A DNA stretch of 57,982 bases from Candidatus Gastranaerophilales bacterium (lineage in GTDB: Bacteria; Cyanobacteriota; Vampirovibrionia; Gastranaerophilales; Gastranaerophilaceae), in NCBI GenBank assembly GCA_944323255.1, contig CALURU010000015.1, forward strand, positions 1 to 57,982, in the 5' to 3' direction. The position numbers and the translations under genes are program-made. The notes under the pieces were generated by a model. The model had not been told where the DNA came from. It saw only the letters and a program-made list of their open reading frames with translations, and did no database searches. Numbering within the stretch: position 1 is the first letter of the stretch; every line of letters starts with the position of its first letter. Positions 35,251 through 44,607 of the stretch are shown here, piece by piece.

Positions 35251-36714
35251 CTAAAGATCATTTCCGCAGTATGACAGATTAAAGCTCTTATTACAGAGCG
35301 GAAAATCTGAAACACCGTTATTTCTAACTGCCATTGCAAGCATATACCAGTTGTTGAAAGACGGATCTTTTATTTTGTATCTCAAAAGTTCGCCATTAGA
35401 ACCGGTAATTGCAGTATGAACAACTTCTCCACGCCATCCTTCCGTAATAGATACCACAAAAGAATTAGCGGCTAATGTTTGATTAGGCTTAACAAGAATT
35501 GCTTCGTTCTTATACTCTTTAAGCTTTGCAAGGAGCTTCTTCACAATCTGTATTGACTGCTTTATCTCTTTATATCTTAGAGTAAATCTTGAATGAACAT
35601 CGCCCGTTGCCTTAAAAGGTTTTTCCACATCAACACTCGTGTACCATCTGTCACCTAAATCAAATCTTGAATCTAATTCCACTCCCGAAGAACGAGCTGC
35701 CATACCAACTGCACCAAGAGACTTCGCAGTTTCCTTGCTGACAACACCGGTTCTTTCCATTCTGGAAAGACATGACGGGGTCTTTAGCATAACCCTTGTC
35801 GTTCTATCGACAGTTTTCTCAACCTCTTCAAACATTTTAATAATTTTATCTGACATCTCATCATCAATATCAAAATTTACACCGCCGACATTAATTAACC
35901 CTCTGCCGAATCTGCTTCCTGAAATCTCCAGCATAGTATTGATAACTAACGTTCTTGTTATTCCAAATATTGAAGCTCCCATCAAATATGCCATATCACC
36001 TGCTATTGCACCCATATCGCCAATATGAATTGCAGCTCTTTCCATCTCTAAAGCTATTCTTCGGATAATTTCTGCCTTAGAGGATATGCGTGTTCCGGAG
36101 AGTTCTTCCATTGCCTGAGAATAAGCCATATTATAAGCAATAACTGAATCGCCGCAAACGGATTCTGCAAGACGATTATTGAATTTCATCCCATTCAAGA
36201 ATAACTCTTCTACCCCTCTGTGCTGATAGCCAAGCATAATTTCAAGATCATAAACCTTCTCTCCCAGGCACATAAACCTGAAATGTCCCGGCTCAATTAC
36301 ACCTGCGTGAATCGGTCCAACGGCTACCTGATGCACTTCTTCACCCTTCATTTCAAAAAACGGGTAATCCTTTTGGTTTTGCCGCACCGGTTTTAGCCAC
36401 GGATGATGAAGCGGCTCTATTCCAAATTCTTCATAAAATTCACGTTCAAAAATATGAAATGCAGGAATTGTCTGTGTGAATGACTCATAAGATTTAACAT
36501 TCGGCGGAAATATTGAAGATGTCACATACAACTTCCCAATCTTATCATCTGCCATTACTACATATAATCTTACATTCTCGAATTCTTGCTTTCCGAAAAA
36601 TCCGACAACTCTCATCTTCATTTTCTCTATATCAGACTTAATCTCTTCTATAGATACTGTCGGAATATCAAGCGCATTAATTTTTTTATTATTTTCTGTT
36701 ATTACCCAGTTCAT
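35251..36714 (-). CDS. Hydrogenase-4-like large subunit lacking NiFe ligands (HyfG-like)
   Basis: A 487-residue protein. Residues 1-130 are a NuoC-like domain (FEREFYEEFGIEPLHHPW) fused to a NuoD/HyfG-like domain (GYQHRGVEELFL). The first ligand motif, normally CGxC, reads ESVCGDS (about 183-189), so the second Cys is Ser and the following His is Tyr. The C-terminal CxxC is replaced by FNLSYCGNDL, with one Cys. NiFe binding is therefore unlikely. This matches hydrogenase-related (Ehr-type) complexes. It lies 25 bp after the HyfF-like gene. Confidence 0.9.
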   Translation of the reverse strand: MNWVITENNKKINALDIPTVSIEEIKSDIEKMKMRVVGFFGKQEFENVRLYVVMADDKIGKLYVTSSIFPPNVKSYESFTQTIPAFHIFEREFYEEFGIEPLHHPWLKPVRQNQKDYPFFEMKGEEVHQVAVGPIHAGVIEPGHFRFMCLGEKVYDLEIMLGYQHRGVEELFLNGMKFNNRLAESVCGDSVIAYNMAYSQAMEELSGTRISSKAEIIRRIALEMERAAIHIGDMGAIAGDMAYLMGASIFGITRTLVINTMLEISGSRFGRGLINVGGVNFDIDDEMSDKIIKMFEEVEKTVDRTTRVMLKTPSCLSRMERTGVVSKETAKSLGAVGMAARSSGVELDSRFDLGDRWYTSVDVEKPFKATGDVHSRFTLRYKEIKQSIQIVKKLLAKLKEYKNEAILVKPNQTLAANSFVVSITEGWRGEVVHTAITGSNGELLRYKIKDPSFNNWYMLAMAVRNNGVSDFPLCNKSFNLSYCGNDL

Positions 36715-36739
36715 ATATTTACCTTCTCTATCTTAAAAT

Positions 36740-38173
36740 CTAAAACCCTCTAACTGCTTCTAAAATAATCTTTACTATACCTACTGGCATATATAACCCG
36801 ATTACAAAAGCAATTGTCAGCATAATCATCTGCGGAGCATACATTGTCCAGCTAAACTTATCAGTTGAAATCTTTGCACTTTCCTCTGCCTTAGGCGCTG
36901 AAAATGCCATCCTGATAACAGCCTTGCCCAATCCGTACAAAACTATTGTTAACAATAGAAGGAAGAGTGCACACAATATATAATGCTTTTTCAGGAAGAT
37001 AGTTTTTACCATCAAAAATTCACTAATAAAGAGTACTGATGGTGGGAAAGCAGCTATGCCCAGAAAAGAAGCTATCCACAACCAGCCCGTTTTTCTATCC
37101 GTATTCAATAACCCCGTAACTGCTTTTATTTTCTTCGTTCCGTATCTTTCAAGAATATTACCTGAAGTCAGGAAGAAAGAAGCCTTAATTAATGAATGAC
37201 CTATCATATGAATAATAGCTGCCAGAGCACCTATTCCTCCCAAAGCAGTACCTATAGCCAGAATTCCCATATTCTCAATTGAAGAATATGCAAGCATTCT
37301 CTTGTAATTATTTATGTGGTAAACAAATACTGCTGTTACAAACAAGGAAATAAAGCCCATTACAAGAAGCATTATTCTTGCATAAGCATCACATTCAGCA
37401 AATATCATTACTCTAAAAACATTTAATATCATCAAAAATGCGGAATTTAAAAGCGTAGCTGATAAAAGTGCCGAAATAGGAGACGGAGCTTCTGCATGAG
37501 CATCCGGAAGCCAGAAATGAACAGGAGCCAAACCCATCTTTGTTCCGATTCCAAACAATATAAATACAAAAGATAATTTCAGCCAGAAATGATTGAAACT
37601 TGCAGCATTTGCATACAAATCATTATAAAATAAAGTATTTACGTCCCCCGTTGCAACTGTAAGCAAAATTATACCAACAAACGCCAGCGCAATACCTATT
37701 GAACATATAAATACATATTTCCAAGCAGCCTCTATTGAATGCTTTGTTTTATGGAAATAAATTAAATAAGCACTCGCCAATGTCGTACCTTCAATAAATA
37801 CCCAGGCAATACCTAAATTTGAACTCAAAATAGCACCCGTCATTGAAAATACAAAGAACAACACCATATACGTATAATGTCTTAATTTCTTTGTCAGGGA
37901 TTTTTCTGTCTTTAAATACCCGATATTATAAACAGCAACTGCCAGAAAGACTATAGACATTACCATTAAAAAGATTCTGTTGGTATCATCTACCGCAAAA
38001 AACTTAAACGGCTTAATCATTGGCAGAAAATCAACATCACAGCATAATGCCAGCGACACGATAAAATGTATAACCGCATACAAATTTATCATTAGATTAT
38101 TTAAAAATCTATTTTTAAATATGAATAATATTAAGCACGCTACAAGCGGAAATAATAAAACTAAATTAATCAT
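36740..38173 (-). CDS. HyfF-like proton-pumping membrane subunit
   Basis: A 477-residue polytopic protein of the NuoL/M/N antiporter-like family. It has the conserved WVFIEGTTLASAYLIYFH Glu region (about 125-140), PVHFWLPDAHAEAPSPISA (about 217-235) and IHMIGHSLIKASFF (about 318-332), with Lys/His residues of the proton channel. It overlaps the HyfE-like gene by 8 bp. In the complex it moves protons or sodium ions. Confidence 0.92.
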   Translation of the reverse strand: MINLVLLFPLVACLILFIFKNRFLNNLMINLYAVIHFIVSLALCCDVDFLPMIKPFKFFAVDDTNRIFLMVMSIVFLAVAVYNIGYLKTEKSLTKKLRHYTYMVLFFVFSMTGAILSSNLGIAWVFIEGTTLASAYLIYFHKTKHSIEAAWKYVFICSIGIALAFVGIILLTVATGDVNTLFYNDLYANAASFNHFWLKLSFVFILFGIGTKMGLAPVHFWLPDAHAEAPSPISALLSATLLNSAFLMILNVFRVMIFAECDAYARIMLLVMGFISLFVTAVFVYHINNYKRMLAYSSIENMGILAIGTALGGIGALAAIIHMIGHSLIKASFFLTSGNILERYGTKKIKAVTGLLNTDRKTGWLWIASFLGIAAFPPSVLFISEFLMVKTIFLKKHYILCALFLLLLTIVLYGLGKAVIRMAFSAPKAEESAKISTDKFSWTMYAPQMIMLTIAFVIGLYMPVGIVKIILEAVRGF

Positions 38174-38873
38174 TGTATTCGTAATCCTTCAAATCTGATA
38201 ACTGTGAAACTTCCAAATCTTCAAATTCATTATTAATTTCATTAACAAGCATTCCCAAAATGAATACCGCAATAAATATATCAAGCAATACGCCCAAGTT
38301 AACAATGATAGGCATTTCTTTTGCAACCGAAAGTGATAACAGGAATATACCGTTCTCCATTGTTATAAACCCTATAACATTTGACAAAACCTTATGCTTA
38401 ATAGTAATCAGCCATAAACTTGTTATAATCATTGCGCTTGATACGCCAAAATACATTGGAGATACCAGCTTGAAAGCAGGGGTATTAATATTTGCAATCA
38501 AAAAACCCGCAAATAAAATTACGCTTGAAATAACAAGGCAGTAAAAATGCGGAATATTTGCATCTGTATCTCTGTGTGCATTTGTTTTCTTGAGAACTTT
38601 TCTTAAAAACAAAGGTATCACAAAAGCCTTTACTATCAGCGTCTCAACTACAACAAACAAAAATCCGATTATATGCGGCATATTTGCTTTTATAGAATCT
38701 ACACCCGAAAGCATTGACCAATTGAACCACGGTTCTTTTTCAAATCCTGCAAGACATACCAGAAACAACAACAAGCCCTGTATGATAAGCATATTAACAT
38801 GCGCTCTCAATCTGCTTGTTGAAGCTACATAGATCATTGATAAACCTAACAAAATTATAAAAATATTTTCCAT
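38166..38873 (-). CDS. HyfE-like membrane subunit
   Basis: A 235-residue protein with about six hydrophobic segments and the NuoK-like end (NVIGFITMENGIFLLSLSVA, about 163-182) that carries a buried Glu. The acidic C-terminal tail is soluble. It is placed between the HyfC- and HyfF-like genes as in the hyf operon. It is probably part of the ion channel path. Confidence 0.88.
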   Translation of the reverse strand: MENIFIILLGLSMIYVASTSRLRAHVNMLIIQGLLLFLVCLAGFEKEPWFNWSMLSGVDSIKANMPHIIGFLFVVVETLIVKAFVIPLFLRKVLKKTNAHRDTDANIPHFYCLVISSVILFAGFLIANINTPAFKLVSPMYFGVSSAMIITSLWLITIKHKVLSNVIGFITMENGIFLLSLSVAKEMPIIVNLGVLLDIFIAVFILGMLVNEINNEFEDLEVSQLSDLKDYEYND

Positions 38874-38927
38874 AATGATTTCTTTCTGTTTACCTCTTCC
38901 AAACTTTTTAATCTCTGATTAAACCCC

Positions 38928-39845
38928 TTACCCGCCGTATACACGGTAAGTAACCAAAGCCAAAATCAATAATGCCGTAATTGACATAATAAAAATAAAC
39001 TCATACACGTGGGTCATCCTAAATCTTGCCATAGAAGATTCTACCGTTCCGATTATAATTGAAAGTATAAATAAAATAGCTAAAAATGCCAGAACAGCAG
39101 CCCACCAAGCCCACGCAGCAGGTATTAAAAGATTTGCTATCAAAGCTCCGAATATAAGCATTTTAATACCCGCACTCCAGGTTATTAAACCTAAATCAAT
39201 ACCGGAATTGTCAAGAATCATTACTTCGTGAATCATTGTCAACTCCAAGTGTGTTGTAGGATCATCTACTGGAACTCTGCAGCATTCAATTAACAGCATA
39301 ATAAATAATGTAACAACCGCAAGAGCAATTATTATATAACCATATCCGCCGGCATTTTGTAAAATCATCTTCAAACTTTCAAAACTGTAATTTTGAGATA
39401 AAGCTGCAATTGAAGCAAGCGTAATAAAGAAAGCAGGCTCTACAATTGTAGAGAAGCAAGCCTCTCTTGATGCTCCCATACCTTCAAAGCTGCTTCCTGT
39501 ATCTAATGCTGAAAGCAAAGATAAGAATTTTCCAAGTCCCAGAACATAAGAAAAAAGAACAAACGCAAACGGAATATTAATAATTGCTTTACCTGTTGCA
39601 AGCGGTACGAATAATGCCGCAAAAATTACAACTGCAAGCCCGATTACAGGAGTATAGCGAAAAACCCACGAAGTTGTTTCACTAATAACCGCTCCCTTTT
39701 TCATCAGTCTAATAAAGTCCCAGAACGGCTGAAAAATACTTACACCCTTTCTGCCAGCCCAGAAGGCTTTTGTTTTCTTGATAACACCAATCATTAAGAA
39801 CGGTGCAAGCAAGAGTATTAATATATTTAAACAAATGCTTATCAT
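38928..39845 (-). CDS. HyfC-like (NuoH-like) membrane subunit
   Basis: A 305-residue polytopic protein of the NuoH/HyfC family. KGVSIFQPFWDFIRLMKKG (about 33-51), FEGMGASREA (about 120-129), CCRVPVDDPTTHLELTMIHE (about 187-206) are the family motifs that contact the peripheral subunits. It links electron transfer to ion pumping. It begins 6 bp after the HyfB-like gene. Confidence 0.93.
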   Translation of the reverse strand: MISICLNILILLLAPFLMIGVIKKTKAFWAGRKGVSIFQPFWDFIRLMKKGAVISETTSWVFRYTPVIGLAVVIFAALFVPLATGKAIINIPFAFVLFSYVLGLGKFLSLLSALDTGSSFEGMGASREACFSTIVEPAFFITLASIAALSQNYSFESLKMILQNAGGYGYIIIALAVVTLFIMLLIECCRVPVDDPTTHLELTMIHEVMILDNSGIDLGLITWSAGIKMLIFGALIANLLIPAAWAWWAAVLAFLAILFILSIIIGTVESSMARFRMTHVYEFIFIMSITALLILALVTYRVYGG

Positions 39846-39851
39846 TACTTA

Positions 39852-41840
39852 TTAACCCCCAAAGTATACCATACCAATTATCGCCAATATCAAAAATACT
39901 AATCCAAACAAAATGTACTGTTGAATATTGCCGTTTTGAATCCTCTCAAATTTTGCAAGGAATTTTTCATCCAGCATTACAAGAGGTTTTACTATGTAAG
40001 CTTCTTCTATATCTTCTATATTTTGCTCATAATAAGCTTCCTGCGGAAACAGGTCTTTAGGCTTCTTTATGTGAGATACACGCTTAAACAAAGGTTTAAG
40101 AGTTGACACAAAAAGATTAGCATAAGAAGTTGCGGTATACTGCATATGATTATTTGCCCTGTCATAACCGCAGCCCCAGGTTACATGTTTATCAAGCTTT
40201 TTACCAAGCCCAAGAAAATATCTTGCAACAAGCAGAACAACAATTATTGCAAGAAATACCATAAAGCAGCAGCTTATGTCCCCTGTAAATTCGTTAAGAT
40301 ACATTAATGTACCAAAAGCATCTCCGCCACCTGTAAACATTGATGCAGGAACTGAAGCATATGATATAAAATATTGAGAATACATTCCGATAAAGAACGT
40401 TAAAAATGCAAGAACTGTCATCGGAAATATCATTGAACCTGAAACTTCCGTAACATTATCAAGATTAACCCCTCTCGGATTTCCCAAAAACATTATACCG
40501 GCAGCCTTTGTGAAACAAAGCATTGCCATCGTTCCGACCATTGCAAGAGCCGCTATTGCCATTATTAAAACTATAAATAAATTGATACTTGAAGCAGGAA
40601 TGCCCTTTATCATGCCGGCATAAATCAAGAATTCACTGATAAATCCGTTGAAAGGAGGTATTCCGCAAATTGCAATAGAGCCAATTATAAATAATAATGC
40701 AGTATAAGGCATTTTCTTAATCAAACCGCCTAAAAGTTCAATATTGCGGGTATGAGTTTTCAAATAAGTACTGCCTGCTGCGAAAAACAATAATTCTTTA
40801 AAGATTGAGTGGTTTAATATATGTAAAATACCACCGGTAAATCCGAATACTGCAGCAAACACATTACCATAAGCAAGTCCCAGCATACCGACACCAATAC
40901 CGATTCCTATAATTCCTATATTTTCAATACTGTGGTAAGCTAACAATCTTTTTATATCATGCTGTGTTATAGCATACAAAACACCATATAATGCAGACAC
41001 CACTGCAATTGCCAGCACTGCATAAGCAACAACCTTTGAAGGAGTTCCCCAGAATACCAGAAATCTTAAAATTCCATAAATACCTGTTTTAATCATAACT
41101 CCTGACATAATACCGGATACATGGCTCGGAGCAGCAGGATGCGCATCCGGAAGCCAGTTGTGAAATGGTACAAAGCCTGCTTTGATTCCAAAACCGATAA
41201 AAGCAAGTGCAAATATAAGATTTGCATGAGCTCCGCCATGCTGCATATATGATAAATAATCAAGAAATCTTAAACTTCCAGTATATGAATTTAATAATAT
41301 AAATGCTCCAAGAATAAATATCATAGAAATATGCATATAAACCAGATATTTAATCCCTGCACTAAGCACTTCTTTTTTCTCACCCTCGAATATTACAAGG
41401 AAGAAAGAAGATAAAGACATGATTTCCCACACAATAAGGAAAAATAAAGCATTCTGCACTGTTACAACCATAATCATTGACAAAATCAACATCATAAGAA
41501 AGAAACAATGTGAAGAAATATTCATGCCCTTGTTCAAATACGGTTTCATATACCCGTTTGCGTAGATGAGCCCGAGTGAACTCATGATTGAAATTACAAT
41601 AAGGAAAAATGCAGACAGAGCATCAATTACAATATCAATATTCCCCAGAATTGGAGAAGTATGTAATATTATCCCGAACGGCACTCCTGTATTCATAACA
41701 TTAATTGCAGGAATAAGCATTAATCCTGCTGATAATAAAGAACAGATTGTACAAACTTTCAGTTTCCAATCTTCCTTAACAAAAATAGAAAGTATTGCTC
41801 CCAAAAGCAGCATTCCTATTGAAAAAAAATAAATTCCCAT
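39852..41840 (-). CDS. HyfB-like proton-pumping membrane subunit
   Basis: A 662-residue protein of the NuoL/HyfB family with about 16 hydrophobic segments. FHNWLPDAHPAAPSHVSGIM (about 225-244) and ILNHSIFKELLFFAAG (about 340-355) hold channel residues. The C-terminal WGCGYDRANNHMQYTATSYA (about 560-580) is typical of HyfB. It is the first gene of the six-gene operon, and no clear Shine-Dalgarno is visible. The 540-bp gap before it holds repeats and perhaps the promoter. Confidence 0.93.
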   Translation of the reverse strand: MGIYFFSIGMLLLGAILSIFVKEDWKLKVCTICSLLSAGLMLIPAINVMNTGVPFGIILHTSPILGNIDIVIDALSAFFLIVISIMSSLGLIYANGYMKPYLNKGMNISSHCFFLMMLILSMIMVVTVQNALFFLIVWEIMSLSSFFLVIFEGEKKEVLSAGIKYLVYMHISMIFILGAFILLNSYTGSLRFLDYLSYMQHGGAHANLIFALAFIGFGIKAGFVPFHNWLPDAHPAAPSHVSGIMSGVMIKTGIYGILRFLVFWGTPSKVVAYAVLAIAVVSALYGVLYAITQHDIKRLLAYHSIENIGIIGIGIGVGMLGLAYGNVFAAVFGFTGGILHILNHSIFKELLFFAAGSTYLKTHTRNIELLGGLIKKMPYTALLFIIGSIAICGIPPFNGFISEFLIYAGMIKGIPASSINLFIVLIMAIAALAMVGTMAMLCFTKAAGIMFLGNPRGVNLDNVTEVSGSMIFPMTVLAFLTFFIGMYSQYFISYASVPASMFTGGGDAFGTLMYLNEFTGDISCCFMVFLAIIVVLLVARYFLGLGKKLDKHVTWGCGYDRANNHMQYTATSYANLFVSTLKPLFKRVSHIKKPKDLFPQEAYYEQNIEDIEEAYIVKPLVMLDEKFLAKFERIQNGNIQQYILFGLVFLILAIIGMVYFGG

Positions 41841-42382
41841 AACAACTTATATTCCCAAAATTTAATTTTACCAAATACTTTTATATTGCTAACAAAAATA
41901 AATTTCAAGTAGGGGTAAATATATTTAGTTGGTAAATGTGACTACAAGCTTGACGTCAGGTGAGGGGGATTTGATTAATGAATAGGTTGAAGGGAGGTTT
42001 AAAACAGATAAATGTAGGTCGGCTTTACTAAGCCGACATTAACTAAGAAATGTAAAGTAGCAAAGCGTAAGCGTGCCCACCAAGCACTGCACACCGGATG
42101 TTATAGCATAACGGGAATGGACAAAAACTTTTCCTCCGTCATCAGTAAGGACGAACAAATACAAATTTCTTTCCCACTCCCCTTGAGGGAGAGGAAATTA
42201 TACCGTCACCCATCCTAACCTTCCCGCAAAAAGAAAAGAGGCAACACTTGCTAATTATTTTTAAAACACCCTTCACTCCTCACGCTTCACCCTTCACCCT
42301 ATTCAACTATTCACTAATTAATATCTTTACGTAAAAAGTTCATTGTAATATAATATTTTTATAATAAAGGGAAAGAGAAAGT
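41841..42382. other. Intergenic stretch rich in palindromic repeats
   Basis: No gene is seen. From left to right: an AT-rich start that may hold the hyf-like promoter; half of a perfect 60-bp inverted pair (41994-42053); a GCAAAGCGTAAGCGTGCCC palindrome-family copy (42062-42080); a CTCCCCTTGAGGGAGAGG hairpin (about 42176); and TTCACCC-type short repeats (about 42270-42300). Confidence 0.6.
41994..42053. repeat. 60-bp inverted repeat, left copy
   Basis: These 60 bases are the exact reverse complement of 46201-46260. Inside is a hairpin, GTCGGCTT, 4-nt loop, AAGCCGAC. Perfect identity over 60 bp outside genes points to a recent copy of a mobile palindromic element. Confidence 0.9.
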
Positions 42383-43381
42383 ATGAAAGAACAAAGAGTT
42401 GCGGTTATAGGATACGGTATGTGGGGACGTAATATCGTCCGTAATTTTTACAACCTGAATGTGCTTGATACTGTTTGCGATCTTGATGATGAATCTTTGA
42501 AAACAGTCAAAGAGCAATTTCCGGGTGTAAAAGTAACAAAAGATTTCAGTGATATAATTAACAACCCTGATATAACGGGTGTTGCAGTTGTAACCCCTAG
42601 CCACACACATTTTAAAATAGTGAAAGCAATGTTAGAAGCAGGAAAAAATGTTTATGTAGAAAAACCTATTTCAACAGTTGCGGAAGAAGCGAAGGTTTTA
42701 ACAGAGCTTGCTGAAGCAAAAAATCTGGTTTTGATGGTTGATCACCTGCTTTTATACCACCCTGCGGTAAACAGGCTCAAAATGCTTATTGAAGAAGGCG
42801 TTTTAGGAGATTTAGTTTACGCTCAAAGCGATAGGCTGAATGTTAATTATCACAAAAACGACAGAAGCGTTATGTGGGATTTAGCGCCGCACGATGTTTC
42901 TATGATTGCTTATGTTACAGGGAAAAATCCGGTTAAGATAATTTCCGCAATCGGATGTTCTTCCGAAAAAAATAACATAATGGATATCACTCATCTCGGA
43001 ATCGAGTTTGAAGATGGGCTTATTGCTCATATTTCAGACAGTTGGATTACTCCGCAAAAACACGTTATGCTGCTGATTAGAGGAACAAAGGCTACTGCAA
43101 TTTTTGATGATACTGCGCCAACAGATAAATTAAAAGTTTATGACAACTTTAAACCGGCAAATACTCAAAACTATGCGCTTGATTATCTTGAAATTGAACC
43201 TTTAAAACTTGCCTGCCAGCACTTTGTAAACTGCTGCGCTTCAGGGCAAAAGGCGCGTTCTGACGGTGCAAACGGATATGAAGTCGTAAGCATTTTAGAA
43301 GAAGCGGAAAAAATTATGCTCGGCTCGAAAGTTGAGGATTTGAATAAGAAAGACTTTGCACTTTCGAGAATGAAAGTTTAA
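42383..43381 (+). CDS. Gfo/Idh/MocA-family oxidoreductase
   Basis: A 332-residue NAD(P)-dependent enzyme. VAVIGYGMWGRNIVRNF (6-22) is the Rossmann loop, and YVEKPIST (about 88-95) is the family's EKP motif, with MWDLAPHDVSMIAY further on. Such enzymes oxidise or reduce sugars or cyclitols, often for surface polysaccharides. GGGAAAGAG lies before the start. Its substrate cannot be told. Confidence 0.9.
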   Translation: MKEQRVAVIGYGMWGRNIVRNFYNLNVLDTVCDLDDESLKTVKEQFPGVKVTKDFSDIINNPDITGVAVVTPSHTHFKIVKAMLEAGKNVYVEKPISTVAEEAKVLTELAEAKNLVLMVDHLLLYHPAVNRLKMLIEEGVLGDLVYAQSDRLNVNYHKNDRSVMWDLAPHDVSMIAYVTGKNPVKIISAIGCSSEKNNIMDITHLGIEFEDGLIAHISDSWITPQKHVMLLIRGTKATAIFDDTAPTDKLKVYDNFKPANTQNYALDYLEIEPLKLACQHFVNCCASGQKARSDGANGYEVVSILEEAEKIMLGSKVEDLNKKDFALSRMKV

Positions 43382-43385
43382 GGAC

Positions 43386-43486
43386 GTTGAAAAGTTGAAA
43401 GGTGGAAAAGTCAAATAAGTTCGCTAATGCTCACAAAAATCATTTTAAATTAACTATTCAACATTTTAACGGTTCAACTTTTCAAC
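43386..43486. repeat. Long hairpin built from GTTGAAAAG-type repeats
   Basis: GTTGAAAAGTTGAA (43386-43399) and its exact complement (43473-43486) end a larger imperfect inverted repeat made of 8-9-bp units. It has the same architecture as 35158-35250 but different unit sequence. It fills the gap between two genes and may end or stabilise transcripts. Confidence 0.7.
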
Positions 43487-43504
43487 TAAATTAAGGATAA
43501 AAAA

Positions 43505-44098
43505 ATGGCTAATTTTATATCAATTTTCAGAATTTTTGTAATGTTCTTTGCAGTATACCTGATTTATATATATCAGGGGAATACACAGGCATATGCCTGG
43601 GCGCTTGCTCTTACGATTATTGCCTTTGCGCTTGACGGTTTGGACGGATACGTTGCAAGAAAATTCCACGAAGAATCTAAATTCGGTGCTCTTCTTGATA
43701 TTATGGGCGACAGAATTGTAGAAAACACTTACTGGATTTTGTTTGCTGTTATGGGCTGGTTAAATATTCTGTTCCCGCTGATTGCAATTACAAGAGGTTT
43801 CATAACTGATACCATCAGAAGTGCAGCAATGGAACAAGGTTTAACACCTTTTGGAATGCAGGTTAATCCTGTTTGCAAATTTATTACAGGCTCTAAATTT
43901 ATGAGAATAAGTTACGCAGTTGCAAAGGTTCTGGCGTTTGTTCTTATTATTGCCGCAAAAATTCCTGTCTGCCCGAACAGAGAACTAATCTGGACAATCG
44001 GTTTCTGGGCTGCTGTTTTTGCAATTATATTCTGCGTAGTAAGAGGACTGCCGGTTGTTATAGAGGCAAAATATCTGTTCAAAAAGGATGAAAACTAA
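43505..44098 (+). CDS. CDP-alcohol phosphatidyltransferase
   Basis: A 197-residue membrane enzyme. The family motif DGLDGYVAR, then GALLDIMGD (about 41-65) supplies the metal-binding Asp residues. Several hydrophobic segments lie around it. It makes a phospholipid head group from CDP-diacylglycerol. PgsA (phosphatidylglycerophosphate synthase) is likely but not certain. AAGGA lies before the ATG. It lies 5 bp before trmL. Confidence 0.9.
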   Translation: MANFISIFRIFVMFFAVYLIYIYQGNTQAYAWALALTIIAFALDGLDGYVARKFHEESKFGALLDIMGDRIVENTYWILFAVMGWLNILFPLIAITRGFITDTIRSAAMEQGLTPFGMQVNPVCKFITGSKFMRISYAVAKVLAFVLIIAAKIPVCPNRELIWTIGFWAAVFAIIFCVVRGLPVVIEAKYLFKKDEN

Positions 44099-44103
44099 AC
44101 AAT

Positions 44104-44556
44104 ATGGCAAAGATTAATATTGTTTTGTACGAACCTGAAATTCCTCAAAATACCGGAAATATCGCAAGATTATGTGTGTGTACAAATTCTTCTTTGTATC
44201 TTGTGGGAAAGCTCGGCTTTGCACTTACGGACAAGTACACAAAGCGTGCTGGAATGGACTACTGGGAGCACGTTGATTTACATAGAATTAACTCTATGGA
44301 GGAATTGTTTGAGCAATTTCCGGATGGTAAATTCTATTATCTGACAACCAAATCAAAGAAAAAATACACTGATATTCAATTTGAGGATGAAGTTTTTCTT
44401 GTGTTCGGACCTGAATCCAGAGGTTTGCCGGCAGAATATGTGACAAGGGAGAGTGCAATTACAATCCCGATGGCTGAAGGGCAGAGAAGCCTGAATTTGT
44501 CAAACTCCGTTGCGATCGTAGCTTATGAAGTTATAAGGCAGAAAAACTTATTATAA
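44104..44556 (+). CDS. trmL: tRNA (cytidine/uridine-34-2'-O)-methyltransferase
   Basis: A 150-residue SPOUT enzyme of normal length. LYEPEIPQNTGNIARLC (7-23), FGPESRGLP (about 100-108) and GQRSLNLSNSVAIVAYE (about 124-140) form the trefoil knot that binds S-adenosylmethionine. It methylates the wobble base of leucine tRNAs. It starts 5 bp after the previous gene and is probably co-transcribed with it. Confidence 0.95.
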   Translation: MAKINIVLYEPEIPQNTGNIARLCVCTNSSLYLVGKLGFALTDKYTKRAGMDYWEHVDLHRINSMEELFEQFPDGKFYYLTTKSKKKYTDIQFEDEVFLVFGPESRGLPAEYVTRESAITIPMAEGQRSLNLSNSVAIVAYEVIRQKNLL

Positions 44557-44607
44557 AAAATTGATAAGCAACCCCTCTCCGGCAGAGAGGATTAGGAGGA
44601 AATGTGC

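Noticed and set aside
35251..36714. True NiFe hydrogenase
   Set aside because: The ligand cysteines are not present in pairs.
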